A DNA stretch of 41,695 nucleotides from Sulfurovum sp. (GCA_027063305.1 JAMORY010000024.1:1-41695); one strand, 5' to 3'. Shown: positions 6,781-15,315, numbered from the stretch's first letter. Made by a program: numbers and translations. The notes: generated by a model not told the origin, from the sequence alone.

Positions 6781-7461
6781 TTGAAATTCACGAACAAAAA
6801 AGCCATCCACTTCGACCTTGACGGCACACTCATCGACAGTGTACCCGACCTCGCACTGGCAGTCAATGAGATGCTGCAAACACTCGGGCGAGAGACATTT
6901 GATGAAGATACCATCCGTTACTGGGTAGGCAACGGTTCGCAGATGTTGGTCAAACGTGCATTGGTCGGAAAAAGAGAGTTTGATGAGGAAGAGATAGATG
7001 AAGTACTCTTTCAAAAGGCACACCGCATCTTTCTTGAAGCCTATGACAAACATCTCTGTGAATCGACCAAAGCCTTTGCAGGAGTCATGGATACACTGCA
7101 AGAGCTGAAAAAGAGAGGCTATAGACTGAGCATCATCACCAACAAACCCGCACAGTTCGTTGCGCCCATTCTTGAAGGACTTGGTTTTGGTGATCTCATA
7201 GAGTCCTACCTCGGCGGGGACTGCCTGCCAAAGAAAAAGCCCGATCCTCTGCCCCTTGTGACCATGTGTGAGAGAATGGGTGTGAGCATCGAAGAGAGCG
7301 TGATGGTAGGCGACTCCAAAAACGACATCCTCGCCGCCAACGCCTGCGCTATGCAGAGTATCGGCGTAAGTTACGGCTACAACTACGGAGAGGATATACA
7401 CACCTACAACCCTACGGTTGTTGTATCAAAATTTGAAGAGATACTTGATTCTTTTGAGTAA
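6781..7461 (+). CDS. gph: Phosphoglycolate phosphatase-like HAD hydrolase
   Basis: A HAD-superfamily phosphatase of about 226 aa. Motif I is HFDLDGTLIDS (nucleophile Asp and acid/base Asp), motif II SIITNKP, motif III the Lys of KKKPDP, and motif IV VGDSKNDI. An alpha-helical C1 cap lies between motifs I and II, as in Gph/PGPase, which removes 2-phosphoglycolate. No ATG is available in frame. TTG 6781 is preferred because AAAGGT lies 7-8 nt before it and the protein then starts MKFTNKKAIHFD; TTG 6760 is the alternative. It is the first gene with the higher-GC codon use typical of the rest of the window. Substrate is by family only; pyrophosphatase or other HAD activities are possible. Confidence 0.85.
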   Translation: MKFTNKKAIHFDLDGTLIDSVPDLALAVNEMLQTLGRETFDEDTIRYWVGNGSQMLVKRALVGKREFDEEEIDEVLFQKAHRIFLEAYDKHLCESTKAFAGVMDTLQELKKRGYRLSIITNKPAQFVAPILEGLGFGDLIESYLGGDCLPKKKPDPLPLVTMCERMGVSIEESVMVGDSKNDILAANACAMQSIGVSYGYNYGEDIHTYNPTVVVSKFEEILDSFE

Positions 7462-7476
7462 TTTTAAATCTCTATT

Positions 7477-7574
7477 GTCACTCACACACTGGTTGTGCAG
7501 GTGCGTGTGCAACCATATTTGCGAAGCAAGTTGCACTAAGCACCGTCCGCACAATTGTGTGAGTGACGCTTTTT
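7477..7574 (+). ncRNA. Long multi-stem hairpin followed by a T-run (structured RNA or terminator)
   Basis: GTCACTCACACA (7477-7488) pairs perfectly with TGTGTGAGTGAC (7556-7567). Inside, TTGTGC pairs with GCACAA, GGTGC with GCACC, TGCAAC with GTTGCA, and TTGC-GAA-GCAA closes the tip, giving a 91-nt almost fully paired rod. It is followed by GCTTTTTTG, so on the plus strand it ends like an intrinsic terminator. It lies 16 bp after gph. It is far larger than an ordinary terminator, so a stable small RNA or mobile REP-like hairpin is possible. Confidence 0.5.
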
Positions 7575-7576
7575 TG

Positions 7577-7601
7577 CCTACTTTTTTCTAAAAAAAGTAG
7601 G
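7577..7601. terminator. Perfect A/T-flanked palindrome, bidirectional terminator-like
   Basis: CCTACTTTTTT (7577-7587), loop CTA, AAAAAAGTAGG (7591-7601). The 11-bp arms are perfect. It lies immediately after the T-run of the long hairpin and 100 bp before the next gene. The T-rich arm itself may serve as the U-tract for the preceding hairpin. Confidence 0.5.
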
Positions 7602-7700
7602 AATGAAACCTTAGAGAGAAGAATAGCACTTTTACCAAGAAACAATCCGTTAAAATAAACACAATAAAAACGAACCTACTTCCATACAAGGAAACATGAT

Positions 7701-9137
7701 ATGGACAACCATCAACCAACCATAGCCATCATCGGCGGCGGTGTAGCAGGCGCTACCACCGCCCTCTACCTCGGGCAGTTAGGACTACACTGCACCCTCT
7801 TCGAGCAAGAGCCAAGCCTCATCTCCGGCCCGCCGTTCTGTCATCTGCATGCAGGCGGGAATCTCTACCGCGAGATCAGCGATACACAGTGCGTTACCCT
7901 GCTCAAACAATCCATCGACTTCTTGCGCTACTACCCTTTCATTATCGACTACCGCCCTACGGTCATTGCCGTTCCGACAACAGATAGCGGAAGCCCCGAA
8001 GCACTCCTGCCCAGACTCCAACTGCTCGTAAGCGAGTATGAAGCGCTCATTGCCAAAGACAGCCGTAACAAAGTGCTGGGCGACCCCCAAGATTACTACA
8101 AATGCTACACTAAAGAGGCAATGGAGGCACTTAGAGACAAAGAGTGCCTTGCACACCCTCAAAGCTTGGATGAGTGGATGGTCCCCGTTGCCAAAGAGGT
8201 TGACCTTGAGAAGGTAAAGTTCCCGCTTATCATAGTGCAGGAGTATGGGCTCAACCTCTTTAGGCTTGCCTCGGGTGTCTCTATGGCACTGGAGCAGATA
8301 GGCAATGTCACCTTGCACCTGCAAACACACGTCACTTCCATCGCATACCAAAATAACCGGTGGCACATTGGGTATGAAAAAGCAAAAAAGCGGTATGAAA
8401 CGGTATGTGACTACCTCATAAACGCCGCAGGATTCCGCACTGGCAGTATTGACAACATGGTAGGCGTTAAAGAGAAGCGTATGGTAGAGTTCAAAGCCGC
8501 CTATGTCAGCCGATGGCAAGAGGGTAAAACACACCTCTTCCCCGAGATCATCTTTCACGGAGAGCGCGGCACACCACAGGGAATGGGACAATTCACCCCA
8601 TATCCGGGCGGTCACTTCCAACTGCACGGTATGACAGAAGAGATCACCCTTTACCCCAACGGATTGGTCGCATCCACCCCGCTAAGCGCGCAACCCAAGC
8701 TAGACGCATCCTTCATCCGAAAGATCGAGCAGCAGTGGGAGTGGTCGGAGGTCGATACACGTACCAAGCGTGCGATCAGACACATCGCTCAATATATGCC
8801 AGACTTCCAAAGTGCCGTTACCGCATCCAAACCGCTCTTTGGCGCACAGCAGATCCCAGGAGACGACCCTACCTTACGTGTAGCCGAAGTTGCCTTCCCT
8901 GCCAATAACTACGCCCGATGTGAGATCGTCAAGGTCTCTTCGGCGCTCGATATGGTCGATGCTATTGCCAAAGAGCTTGCCAAAGGCGGCTGGATCGATG
9001 GAAACACCATTCACAGTAGAGACCACCACATTATTGAAACACTGGCTGAAACCGACATCGCGTCCAAAGCTGAGCAGATCGCTGCATCGCGTGGGTACCC
9101 TGCATCGATGGCGGGGCTGAATGTTACGAAATATTGA
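7701..9137 (+). CDS. FAD-dependent oxidoreductase (DAO-like fold)
   Basis: A 478-aa protein opening with a Rossmann dinucleotide motif IAIIGGGVAGATTALYLGQLG followed by the Glu of LFEQEP that binds the FAD ribose. A later CDYLINAAGFRTGSIDNMVG matches the second FAD-contact motif of glucose-inhibited/DAO-type flavoproteins. No membrane segments or signal are seen. The substrate is not recognisable. ATG 7701 follows AAGGA by 8 nt; a TAAAAT at about 7652 is a possible -10. It is a single gene, convergent with thiL on the other strand. D-amino-acid oxidase, malate:quinone-type or tRNA-modification roles cannot be distinguished here. Confidence 0.75.
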   Translation: MDNHQPTIAIIGGGVAGATTALYLGQLGLHCTLFEQEPSLISGPPFCHLHAGGNLYREISDTQCVTLLKQSIDFLRYYPFIIDYRPTVIAVPTTDSGSPEALLPRLQLLVSEYEALIAKDSRNKVLGDPQDYYKCYTKEAMEALRDKECLAHPQSLDEWMVPVAKEVDLEKVKFPLIIVQEYGLNLFRLASGVSMALEQIGNVTLHLQTHVTSIAYQNNRWHIGYEKAKKRYETVCDYLINAAGFRTGSIDNMVGVKEKRMVEFKAAYVSRWQEGKTHLFPEIIFHGERGTPQGMGQFTPYPGGHFQLHGMTEEITLYPNGLVASTPLSAQPKLDASFIRKIEQQWEWSEVDTRTKRAIRHIAQYMPDFQSAVTASKPLFGAQQIPGDDPTLRVAEVAFPANNYARCEIVKVSSALDMVDAIAKELAKGGWIDGNTIHSRDHHIIETLAETDIASKAEQIAASRGYPASMAGLNVTKY

Positions 9138-9151
9138 CATGTATCTAACAT

Positions 9152-9176
9152 AGGTAAAAGTTGGAAAGTGTTTTAC
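9152..9176. terminator. Weak hairpin between convergent genes
   Basis: GGTAAAA (9152-9158) and TTTTACC (9170-9176) with an 11-nt loop, followed by a CCGTC/GACGG hairpin. It lies between the convergent FAD oxidoreductase and thiL genes, so it may end transcription from the left. Otherwise nothing is seen in 9138-9277. Confidence 0.35.
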
Positions 9177-9277
9177 CCCCGTCTGGTTTTGCCGACGGCG
9201 GTTATTTGCAACCGATATCTACTTCCCCCTTGTTATACGTAGCTCTTCACTCTTTTGCAATATCCACCTATCTTACC

Positions 9278-10096
9278 TTAAAAGTGATGACTCCTGCAAG
9301 GGAACCGCTCTTGGTTCTTTGCTACTTTTGCAAAGATCGTAAGCGGTGTACCGGTCTCTTCTGCGATCGCTAAAACGGCATCTTTCTGCGACTCTTTAAA
9401 ACCGATAAGCATCTCATACTCCTCTCCGCTAAAGCCCTGCTTATCGTTGATCGTTTTTAATATTGAAACTCCATATTCATTCATATCAAGAAGCTTATTC
9501 GTATCACAGTAGAGTCCGTCGGAGATATCCATACCTACCTTGAGGAACGGTCGGGCTTTGTAGACAAAATCTGCTCTGAGTGTCGGTTCGTAAAACCTTG
9601 AATCAGGTGCAATCTTCTCTCCTCTGAAGAGCGCTTCCAGATCACGCTTGCTCTCTCCCAGTGTTCCAGTGTATGCCAGAATGTCTCCCTCTTCCAACCC
9701 TTTACGAAGCAGCGGGTTGTCACTCTCGGAGACGATGGTGATGCTCAGGTGAAGCTTGTCGCTTCCGATGGTATCGCCCCCGATGATCTCACATCCGTAC
9801 TCTGCTGCGGTTTTGTGCATACTCCCCATCAGTTCATCTATCTCCGCCCTACCTATATCTTGCGGTATGGAGACCGTTACAAGCGCATACCTGGGGTGTG
9901 CGTTCATCGCGATGGCATCGGAGAGATTGATCAGCATCGCCTTACGCCCGATCTGCGCCATACTCATCCACTCGCGTTTGAAGTGCGTATCTTCAAAGAA
10001 CGCATCCATACTGTAAAGGGTCTTCCCCACCACCGCGGCATCATCCCCCACATACTTCGAATTTAACTTACTGATAAGATAGGCTTCTTTGTCCAT
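9278..10096 (-). CDS. thiL: Thiamine-monophosphate kinase
   Basis: A 272-aa ThiL of the PurM/AIR-synthase ATPase fold, phosphorylating thiamine monophosphate to the pyrophosphate cofactor. Recognisable ThiL stretches are VGDDAAVV near the N-terminus (Mg/ATP Asp pair), MSMAQIGRKAMLINLSDAIA, the IGGDT metal-binding motif, the TGTLGESKRDLE loop, and VGMDISDGLYCDTNKL. The start is set at ATG 10096 (MDKEAYLISKL); a 22-residue upstream extension has no homology and runs into a repeat. Slightly shorter than enterobacterial ThiL (about 325 aa), mainly at the C-terminus. Convergent to the FAD gene. Confidence 0.88.
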   Translation of the reverse strand: MDKEAYLISKLNSKYVGDDAAVVGKTLYSMDAFFEDTHFKREWMSMAQIGRKAMLINLSDAIAMNAHPRYALVTVSIPQDIGRAEIDELMGSMHKTAAEYGCEIIGGDTIGSDKLHLSITIVSESDNPLLRKGLEEGDILAYTGTLGESKRDLEALFRGEKIAPDSRFYEPTLRADFVYKARPFLKVGMDISDGLYCDTNKLLDMNEYGVSILKTINDKQGFSGEEYEMLIGFKESQKDAVLAIAEETGTPLTIFAKVAKNQERFPCRSHHF

Positions 10097-10118
10097 GATT
10101 GCTCTGCTTTTACTTTTT

Positions 10119-10242
10119 GTAGGGTGGGCAATTGCCCACCTGCACATCCTTATTTTGCGCAATAAGGTTTATTATTTTTATCTATTTTTAATAAGGCAGG
10201 CAATTGTACCCCAAGGGCACTTTCGTTGTGCGCCTACCCTAC
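10119..10242. repeat. REP-like inverted-repeat element upstream of thiL
   Basis: The left end GTAGGGTGGGC (10119-10129) is inverted at GCGCCTACCCTAC (10230-10242). The left end includes a perfect 18-bp palindrome around GGGCAATTGCCC (10123-10140), and a second AGGCAATTGTACCCC copy lies near 10196-10211. No gene is inside. The layout resembles REP/BIME-type dispersed elements, but copy number cannot be judged from one window. Confidence 0.5.
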
Positions 10243-10348
10243 GGAAAAAAGATAGTCATATTATGCTAAAATTGGCAAAATTGTAACATACCCCGCCCCA
10301 ACTTCAGATATAAAAAACAAAAAAACCTTTTTTAGAAGCATTTGTCGT

Positions 10349-10354
10349 TATAAT
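10349..10354 (+). promoter_or_regulatory. -10 box of the SdhB/SdhE-like gene
   Basis: TATAAT at 10349-10354, 35 bp before the ATG, with a T-rich tract in place of a clear -35 box, as is common in Campylobacterota sigma-70 promoters. Confidence 0.5.
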
Positions 10355-10388
10355 CTATACAATTTCAGATTATCATCAAGGATGAACC

Positions 10389-11441
10389 ATGCAACATACA
10401 CTTCAGGTACGCGCATTCTTTTTCAATGCAAAAACCGACTACCTTCCTTACTATAAAAACTTCAAAATGAAACTTGACGCTGAAGCGAAAGCGAGCGATA
10501 TCCTCAAAGAGATCAAAACAGCCAACGAGAACTTCGCCTACCCTGAAGAGAAGTTGGCATTCCGCATCAACAACCTTGTCGTCACCGGCGAGGAGTCGAT
10601 CGGGAAGATCGTTGAAAAGTGCGGTAACACCCTACAGATCGACCCTGTGACAAGCTACCGCTCCGACCACTGCCTCATTATCAACGACAGCGACTTCAAC
10701 GCACACTTCGAGAAAATTCTAGCACCCTATGCCACAGAAGAGGACAAAGCCTACTACGAGTCGCTCTACCCGCTTCACTATGCCTCAGAGTCTAGCATCT
10801 TCAACCGTGACTACTGCGGTGATGCCATCTTGCTTACGGCGTTCCGTATGATCGAGAACGATACCGAGCATAAAGATGCCATCTTGCAGGCGATCGATAA
10901 CGAAGATGCACTCTGGTCATGTGAGTATGAGGACAATATGTTCGAGCCTGCACCGTACGATGTCGATATCGAATCACTTAAAAAACTCGTACGCGCACAG
11001 CCGACAAGCGGACTGTGTGAGAAGATCATGCAAAAGTGTATGCAAAAACGTAACAAACCCCAAGAGGTGGATAGCCTTGAGGGTGCCAATGTCGCTTACT
11101 TCCTTGGGGATGCGAAAGATGCCCCCTCCAAACAAGAGCTCTTTGCACAGATCGAAGCGGCAGGCGGTAAGGTCGTACGCTTCGACAGAGAGTCCAAACG
11201 CGCAGGTGCGACACTGCTTGATGCAAACAACACCATCGCCTACAAAAAAGCGGCGACCACACTGCTCGATGCGCTTGATAGCGGTGCGGACGTACTTGTT
11301 TGCGCCGATGAGGCCGCTTTGGCACTCTTTACGGAGCATAAAGGGATGTTGCAAAAAGAGATCGGTAGAGAGATACCGCTTGCAGTCATTAGCCTTGAGC
11401 GTTTTAACACATTGGCGCAAACCAAAGCGGAAGTCGCCTGA
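10389..11441 (+). CDS. Cysteine-depleted SdhB/SdhE-like fusion protein (DUF5644-like)
   Basis: A 350-aa soluble protein. Residues 4-115 follow the ferredoxin domain of the SdhB encoded 1.9 kb downstream (FFNAKTDYLPYYK against FRFNAETDYLPYYK; GNTLQIDP against GNELLIEP), but the whole 2Fe-2S cysteine loop is missing. Residues 120-205 follow the SdhB helical domain (DYCGDAILLTAFR against DYFGPAAFVAAYR; WSCEYEDNMFEPAP against WDCVKCFECAEACP). Residues 232-345 follow the first CCG domain of SdhE (AYFLGDAK against ALFTGCTAK; KRAGATL against CCGASHL; VLVCADE against ITICNTC). Only isolated cysteines persist (for example C178, C305). It appears to be a fused paralogue that cannot bind the usual clusters. 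Own TATAAT promoter; AAGGA 7 nt before ATG. I recall a Campylobacterota DUF5644 family with this kind of N-terminus; naming is tentative. Possible roles: assembly factor, regulatory or structural subunit. Confidence 0.75.
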   Translation: MQHTLQVRAFFFNAKTDYLPYYKNFKMKLDAEAKASDILKEIKTANENFAYPEEKLAFRINNLVVTGEESIGKIVEKCGNTLQIDPVTSYRSDHCLIINDSDFNAHFEKILAPYATEEDKAYYESLYPLHYASESSIFNRDYCGDAILLTAFRMIENDTEHKDAILQAIDNEDALWSCEYEDNMFEPAPYDVDIESLKKLVRAQPTSGLCEKIMQKCMQKRNKPQEVDSLEGANVAYFLGDAKDAPSKQELFAQIEAAGGKVVRFDRESKRAGATLLDANNTIAYKKAATTLLDALDSGADVLVCADEAALALFTEHKGMLQKEIGREIPLAVISLERFNTLAQTKAEVA

Positions 11442-11480
11442 TCCAAAACGATTTAGACAAACTTATACATATCATCACTT

Positions 11481-11515
11481 CCCGTTTTCTTTCTTGTAAC
11501 AAGAAGGAAAATGGG
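11481..11515 (+). terminator. Hairpin after the SdhB/SdhE-like gene
   Basis: TTTTCTTTCTTGT (11485-11497) pairs with ACAAGAAGGAAAA (11499-11511), one G.T-type mismatch, extended by CCC/GGG. It is 40 bp after the stop. No T-run follows; instead the GGTAACAATCCTCCCC motif related to the 6479-6677 element begins. Confidence 0.45.
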
Positions 11516-11581
11516 TAACAATCCTCCCCAAAAACCCCCACATTCTCCCCGCTATTAATCCGTTTGATACCAACCAGACGC

Positions 11582-11587
11582 TATAAT
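11582..11587 (+). promoter_or_regulatory. -10 box of the sdhABE operon
   Basis: TATAAT at 11582-11587, 36 bp before the sdhA ATG. No convincing -35 box at the right distance. A separate promoter after a hairpin suggests the SdhB/SdhE-like gene and sdhABE can be transcribed independently. Confidence 0.5.
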
Positions 11588-11622
11588 GGACGCAAAATTG
11601 ACATGTAAAGGACGCAAGCGTT

Positions 11623-13341
11623 ATGGACGTTAAAATCTACGAATACGATGCTGTGATCGTCGGTGCGGGTCTTGCTGGTTTGGCTGCTGCCAAAGAGCTG
11701 ACCGAAGCGGGCAAGAAAACAGCGGTCATCACCAAACTACATCCACTCAGATCCCACTCAGGTGCGGCACAGGGAGGGATCAACGCAGCTCTCGGTAAAG
11801 AGGACTCGGTTGAACTCCACATGTTCGATACGGTCAAAGGTTCGGACTACCTTGCAGATCAGGATGCGGTAGAGCTTATGTGTAGTAAAGCGCCTGAGAC
11901 GATCAGGTGGGCGGAGCATATGGGTGCGGTCTTCTCAAGAGATGAAGAGGGAAACATCGCTATCAGACCGTTTGGCGGGCAGAGTAAGCCAAGAGCGTGT
12001 TACGCAAAGGACAGAACCGGACTGGCGGTACTTCAAGCGATCTACGAGCAGGCATTCCGCGCAGGTATCGAAGTCTTTGACGAGTGGTACTGTGCTGATC
12101 TTCTCTATGAGGATGGAAAAGTCTACGGTGTCTCAGCATACGACATCCGCAACTCACAACCTGCGATCTTCAATGCCAAAGTGGTCATGTTCGCAACCGG
12201 TGGTCACGCACGTGCCTACCGCTTTAACTCCAATGCACATGCCAACACCGGAGATGCACTCTCCATCGTAGCGCGTCACGGACTTCCGTTGGAAGATATG
12301 GAGTTCGTTCAGTTCCACCCAAGCGGACTTGGAGGATCGGGTGTACTCATCTCAGAAGCGGCACGTGGTGAGGGGGGTCGCCTTTACAACGCTCTTGGTG
12401 AGCGTTTCATGGAAAAGTATGCGCCTAATGCACTGGAACTTGCATCACGCGATGTCGTATCACGCGCTATTATGGAAGAGGTACGCCAAGGACGCGGTGT
12501 TGGAAAAGACGGACAATCGGTTAACATCGACCTGACACACCTTGATCCGGAGATTATCCTTACACGTCTGCCTGAGCTTCGTGAACTTGCCATTGCCTTC
12601 CAGGGGCAGGATATGCTCAAAGAGCCTATCCATATCTCCGCAACGGCACACTACTCCATGGGTGGGATCCCGACCAACATCGACTGTCAGGTACAGAAGA
12701 ACGCCAAAGGTGACCTTGTAGACGGTTTCTATGCGGCGGGTGAGTGTTCATGTGTCTCCGTACACGGTGCCAACCGTCTTGGAGCGAACTCCGTTCTTGA
12801 AGCGCTTCTCTTCGGACGTCATGCGGGAGAGAACATGGTAAAAGCACTCAATGAGGGTGTAGCATTCAAAAAAGCGACCAAAGCCGATGCACAGCGTATG
12901 CTCGATGAGCTTACACGCATCAAGACATCTAACGGAACAGAGACCGTACCGGGGTTACGTGAAGAGCTTCAAAACGGTATGACCGCCAATGCCGGTGTCT
13001 TTAGAACCAAAGAGTCTTTGGAGAAACAGCTCAAGCTCATTGATGAACTGCTTGAGAGATTCAAGAATATCCGTATCGACGACAAATCCAACACATTCAA
13101 CACAGACCTGCAAGAGGCGTTGGAGCTTGGACACATGTTGGAGTTCAGCAAGTTCATCGTTGTGGGTGCGCTCGTACGCGAAGAGAGCCGTGGCGGACAC
13201 TACAGAGAGGATTTCCCGGAGCGTAACGACGAGAAGTTCCTCAAGCACACCTACGCCTATATGGATGAGAACTACAACATCACGACCGAATGGGGTGAAG
13301 TGACACTTGGCAAGTTCGAACCAAAAGAAAGATCATACTAA
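11623..13341 (+). CDS. sdhA: Succinate dehydrogenase / fumarate reductase flavoprotein subunit
   Basis: A 572-aa flavoprotein oxidising succinate in the TCA cycle, or reducing fumarate. It has the FAD Rossmann motif [16 protein letters not shown], the covalent-FAD region [16 protein letters not shown] (His of SHSGAA), the active-site stretch [16 protein letters not shown] with the substrate-binding His, RGEGGRLYN, and the C-terminal FAD contact [19 protein letters not shown]. There is no twin-arginine signal, so this is a cytoplasm-facing SdhA rather than the periplasmic MfrA type known from Wolinella and Campylobacter. AAGGA precedes ATG 11623 by 11 nt. First gene of sdhA-sdhB-sdhE; sdhB follows after 9 bp. 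Reaction direction cannot be read from sequence. Confidence 0.93.
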   Translation: MDVKIYEYDAVIVGAGLAGLAAAKELTEAGKKTAVITKLHPLRSHSGAAQGGINAALGKEDSVELHMFDTVKGSDYLADQDAVELMCSKAPETIRWAEHMGAVFSRDEEGNIAIRPFGGQSKPRACYAKDRTGLAVLQAIYEQAFRAGIEVFDEWYCADLLYEDGKVYGVSAYDIRNSQPAIFNAKVVMFATGGHARAYRFNSNAHANTGDALSIVARHGLPLEDMEFVQFHPSGLGGSGVLISEAARGEGGRLYNALGERFMEKYAPNALELASRDVVSRAIMEEVRQGRGVGKDGQSVNIDLTHLDPEIILTRLPELRELAIAFQGQDMLKEPIHISATAHYSMGGIPTNIDCQVQKNAKGDLVDGFYAAGECSCVSVHGANRLGANSVLEALLFGRHAGENMVKALNEGVAFKKATKADAQRMLDELTRIKTSNGTETVPGLREELQNGMTANAGVFRTKESLEKQLKLIDELLERFKNIRIDDKSNTFNTDLQEALELGHMLEFSKFIVVGALVREESRGGHYREDFPERNDEKFLKHTYAYMDENYNITTEWGEVTLGKFEPKERSY

Positions 13342-13350
13342 GGAGGTCGT

Positions 13351-14341
13351 GATGAGTGATACAGTAACCGTAACATTAAAAACATTTAGATTTAACGCTG
13401 AGACCGACTACCTGCCGTACTACAAACACTACGAGATGGAAGTGGGTAAAGATGAGCTGATGCTCGACCTGCTCAACCGTATCAAGTGGGAGCATGACGG
13501 TTCGTTCTCCTACCGCCGTTCATGCCGTCACGGTATTTGTGGGGCGTGCGGTATCAAGGTTAACGGAAAAGCGACGCTTGCATGTAAGCAGAACGCCCTT
13601 GAGCTTGTAAAACTTTTTGGAAACGAACTGCTTATCGAGCCGCAAAGTACCAAACGTGCGGTTAAAGATATGATCATTGACAAAAAAGACTTCTGGGACA
13701 AACATGCAGCGGTCAAACCGTATGTCGTAGCCGATATCGATCCGCATCCTGAACATGAGACCAAGCAAAGCATCGAAGAGTTCAACAAATTCCTCGATGC
13801 CGACCTCTGTATTCAGTGTGGTAGCTGTCACTACGCATGTCCGGTAGTAGAAGTGAACGAAGACTACTTCGGACCTGCGGCGTTCGTTGCCGCTTACCGC
13901 TTTACGGTCGATACACGTGATGAGGCGGGCGAAGAGCGTCTGGAGCTAACAGCCCAAATGGGTCAGGGTGTATGGGACTGTGTGAAGTGTTTCGAGTGTG
14001 CCGAAGCGTGCCCCAAAGAGATCAACCCTATCGAGAAGATCACCAAGCTTCACAACCTCCAGTTCGAGAAGAAGGTGGCAGTAAGCAATGTCGCTACACG
14101 TCACGCAGAAGGGTTCGTACGAAGTATCAAGAGACACGGATTCCTTGACGAAGCGGATATCGTCATCTACTCCGAAGGCTACCTTGGTATGTACAAACAC
14201 CTCAAAACAGCGGTCAAAATGCTCAAAGCCGGTAAGATCCACTGGCAAGACTCTCTACCATTCGTAGATAACGTACCAAAATCCAAAAACCTCAGTGAGA
14301 TCCAGAAACTCATTGAAATTTCACAAACGAACAAACTGTAA
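13351..14341 (+). CDS. sdhB: Succinate dehydrogenase iron-sulfur subunit
   Basis: A 330-aa electron-transfer subunit. Cys58, 63, 66 and 78 (SCRHGICGACG ... ATLAC) bind the 2Fe-2S cluster. CIQCGSCHYACP (Cys153, 156, 159, 163) and CVKCFECAEACP (Cys210, 213, 216, 220) bind the two further clusters. The second motif has a full CxxCxxCxxxC, so the usual 3Fe-4S centre is probably a second 4Fe-4S, as described for the SdhE-type (non-classical) complexes. ATG 13351 is preceded by AAGGAGG overlapping the sdhA stop; a longer upstream reading inside sdhA is not credible. The roughly 90-residue C-terminal extension after the last cluster is longer than in classical SdhB. It pairs with SdhE for quinone reduction. 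Confidence 0.93.
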
Positions 14342-14350
14342 GGAGCCATG

Positions 14351-15247
14351 ATGAGTAACCTAAAATATGCACTATTTACCGGATGTACTGCAAAGCAGTC
14401 AACGCCAGAGCTTCTCTCATCTACCCTTGCAGTAGCGGAGAAACTGGGTATTGAGATCACCATCCTAGAAGAGGCAAGCTGTTGTGGTGCAAGCCACCTT
14501 CAAGACTTTGACGAGTTCCTTGCACACGTACTTAACGCACGTAACATCTGTTATGCAGAGAAGCTTGGCATGACGATGATCACCATCTGTAACACCTGCC
14601 AGCTCAACTCTGCCATGACCAAACATGCACTCGACACCGACCCTGAGCTTAAAGCACGTGTCAATGAGAAACTCGCAGAGGTCGGACTTGAGTACAAAGG
14701 GACAAGCGAGATCAAACACTTCCTCTACGCACTCATTGAAGATTACGGATTGGAGAAGATCAAAGATCAGGTCAAAGTACCGCTTAGCCAGTTCAACATC
14801 GCACCGTTCTACGGCTGTCACAATATCAGACCATCCGAGCTTCACCACAATGTCAACGGTGGAGAGAACCCGTACAACCCAACCTCACTCGACCAGCTCA
14901 TCGAAGCACTTGAGGGACATCCGGTAGATTACGACCACAAGAACAAGTGTTGTGGTTTCCACGTAGAGCTTCAAGCCAACCATACGTCAGAAGTACTCGC
15001 AGGGAACGCGATGGTCGATGCTATCGACAACAATGCCGACCTGATGGTTACACCGTGTCCACTTTGTCACCTTAAAATGGATACCTACCAAGATGACATC
15101 GGTCATGTCATCGGTCGTGACGTAGAACTTCCTGTACTGCATATGCCGCAAATGGTAGCTTTGGCGCTTGGATGTACCGAAAAAGAGATCGGTCTGAACT
15201 TCCACGTGCAAAAAGCAACACAGATCTACAGCGAAGCACAAAACTAA
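14351..15247 (+). CDS. sdhE: SdhE/HdrB-type CCG-domain membrane-anchor subunit
   Basis: A 298-aa protein with two cysteine-rich CCG domains as in heterodisulfide-reductase subunit HdrB: FTGC (Cys12), ASCCGAS (Cys44/45) and CNTC (Cys80, 83), then FYGCHN, KCCGFH and CPLCH. In SdhABE complexes this subunit replaces the haem-containing transmembrane SdhC/D anchors and binds the membrane peripherally. No transmembrane helix is visible. ATG 14351 lies 5 nt after AAGGAG; ATG 14348 directly before it is the alternative but is very close to the Shine-Dalgarno. It is the end of the sdh operon: a 14-bp GC-rich palindrome (15247-15260) starts at the last base of the stop codon. Confidence 0.92.
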   Translation: MSNLKYALFTGCTAKQSTPELLSSTLAVAEKLGIEITILEEASCCGASHLQDFDEFLAHVLNARNICYAEKLGMTMITICNTCQLNSAMTKHALDTDPELKARVNEKLAEVGLEYKGTSEIKHFLYALIEDYGLEKIKDQVKVPLSQFNIAPFYGCHNIRPSELHHNVNGGENPYNPTSLDQLIEALEGHPVDYDHKNKCCGFHVELQANHTSEVLAGNAMVDAIDNNADLMVTPCPLCHLKMDTYQDDIGHVIGRDVELPVLHMPQMVALALGCTEKEIGLNFHVQKATQIYSEAQN

Positions 15248-15260
15248 AAGCGCGCGCTTT
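15247..15260. terminator. Perfect palindrome at the sdhE stop
   Basis: AAAGCGCGCGCTTT, self-complementary over 14 bp, starting at the last base of the sdhE stop codon. It is short, but its position suggests an operon-end signal. Confidence 0.35.
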
Positions 15261-15315
15261 GCGCCGCTTCATACTCCCCTACCATCCTCAAACCTCTTTT
15301 CGCTATAATACCCTC

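Noticed and set aside
6446-6914. Minus-strand ORFs over the gph 5' end and the repeat element
   Set aside because: They lie across an inverted-repeat element and antisense to the gph motifs, have no ribosome-binding site and show no recognisable domain.
10876-11499. Second-frame plus-strand ORF of 207 aa inside the SdhB/SdhE-like gene
   Set aside because: It is Arg/Ser-rich shadow translation; the first frame aligns to SdhB and SdhE.
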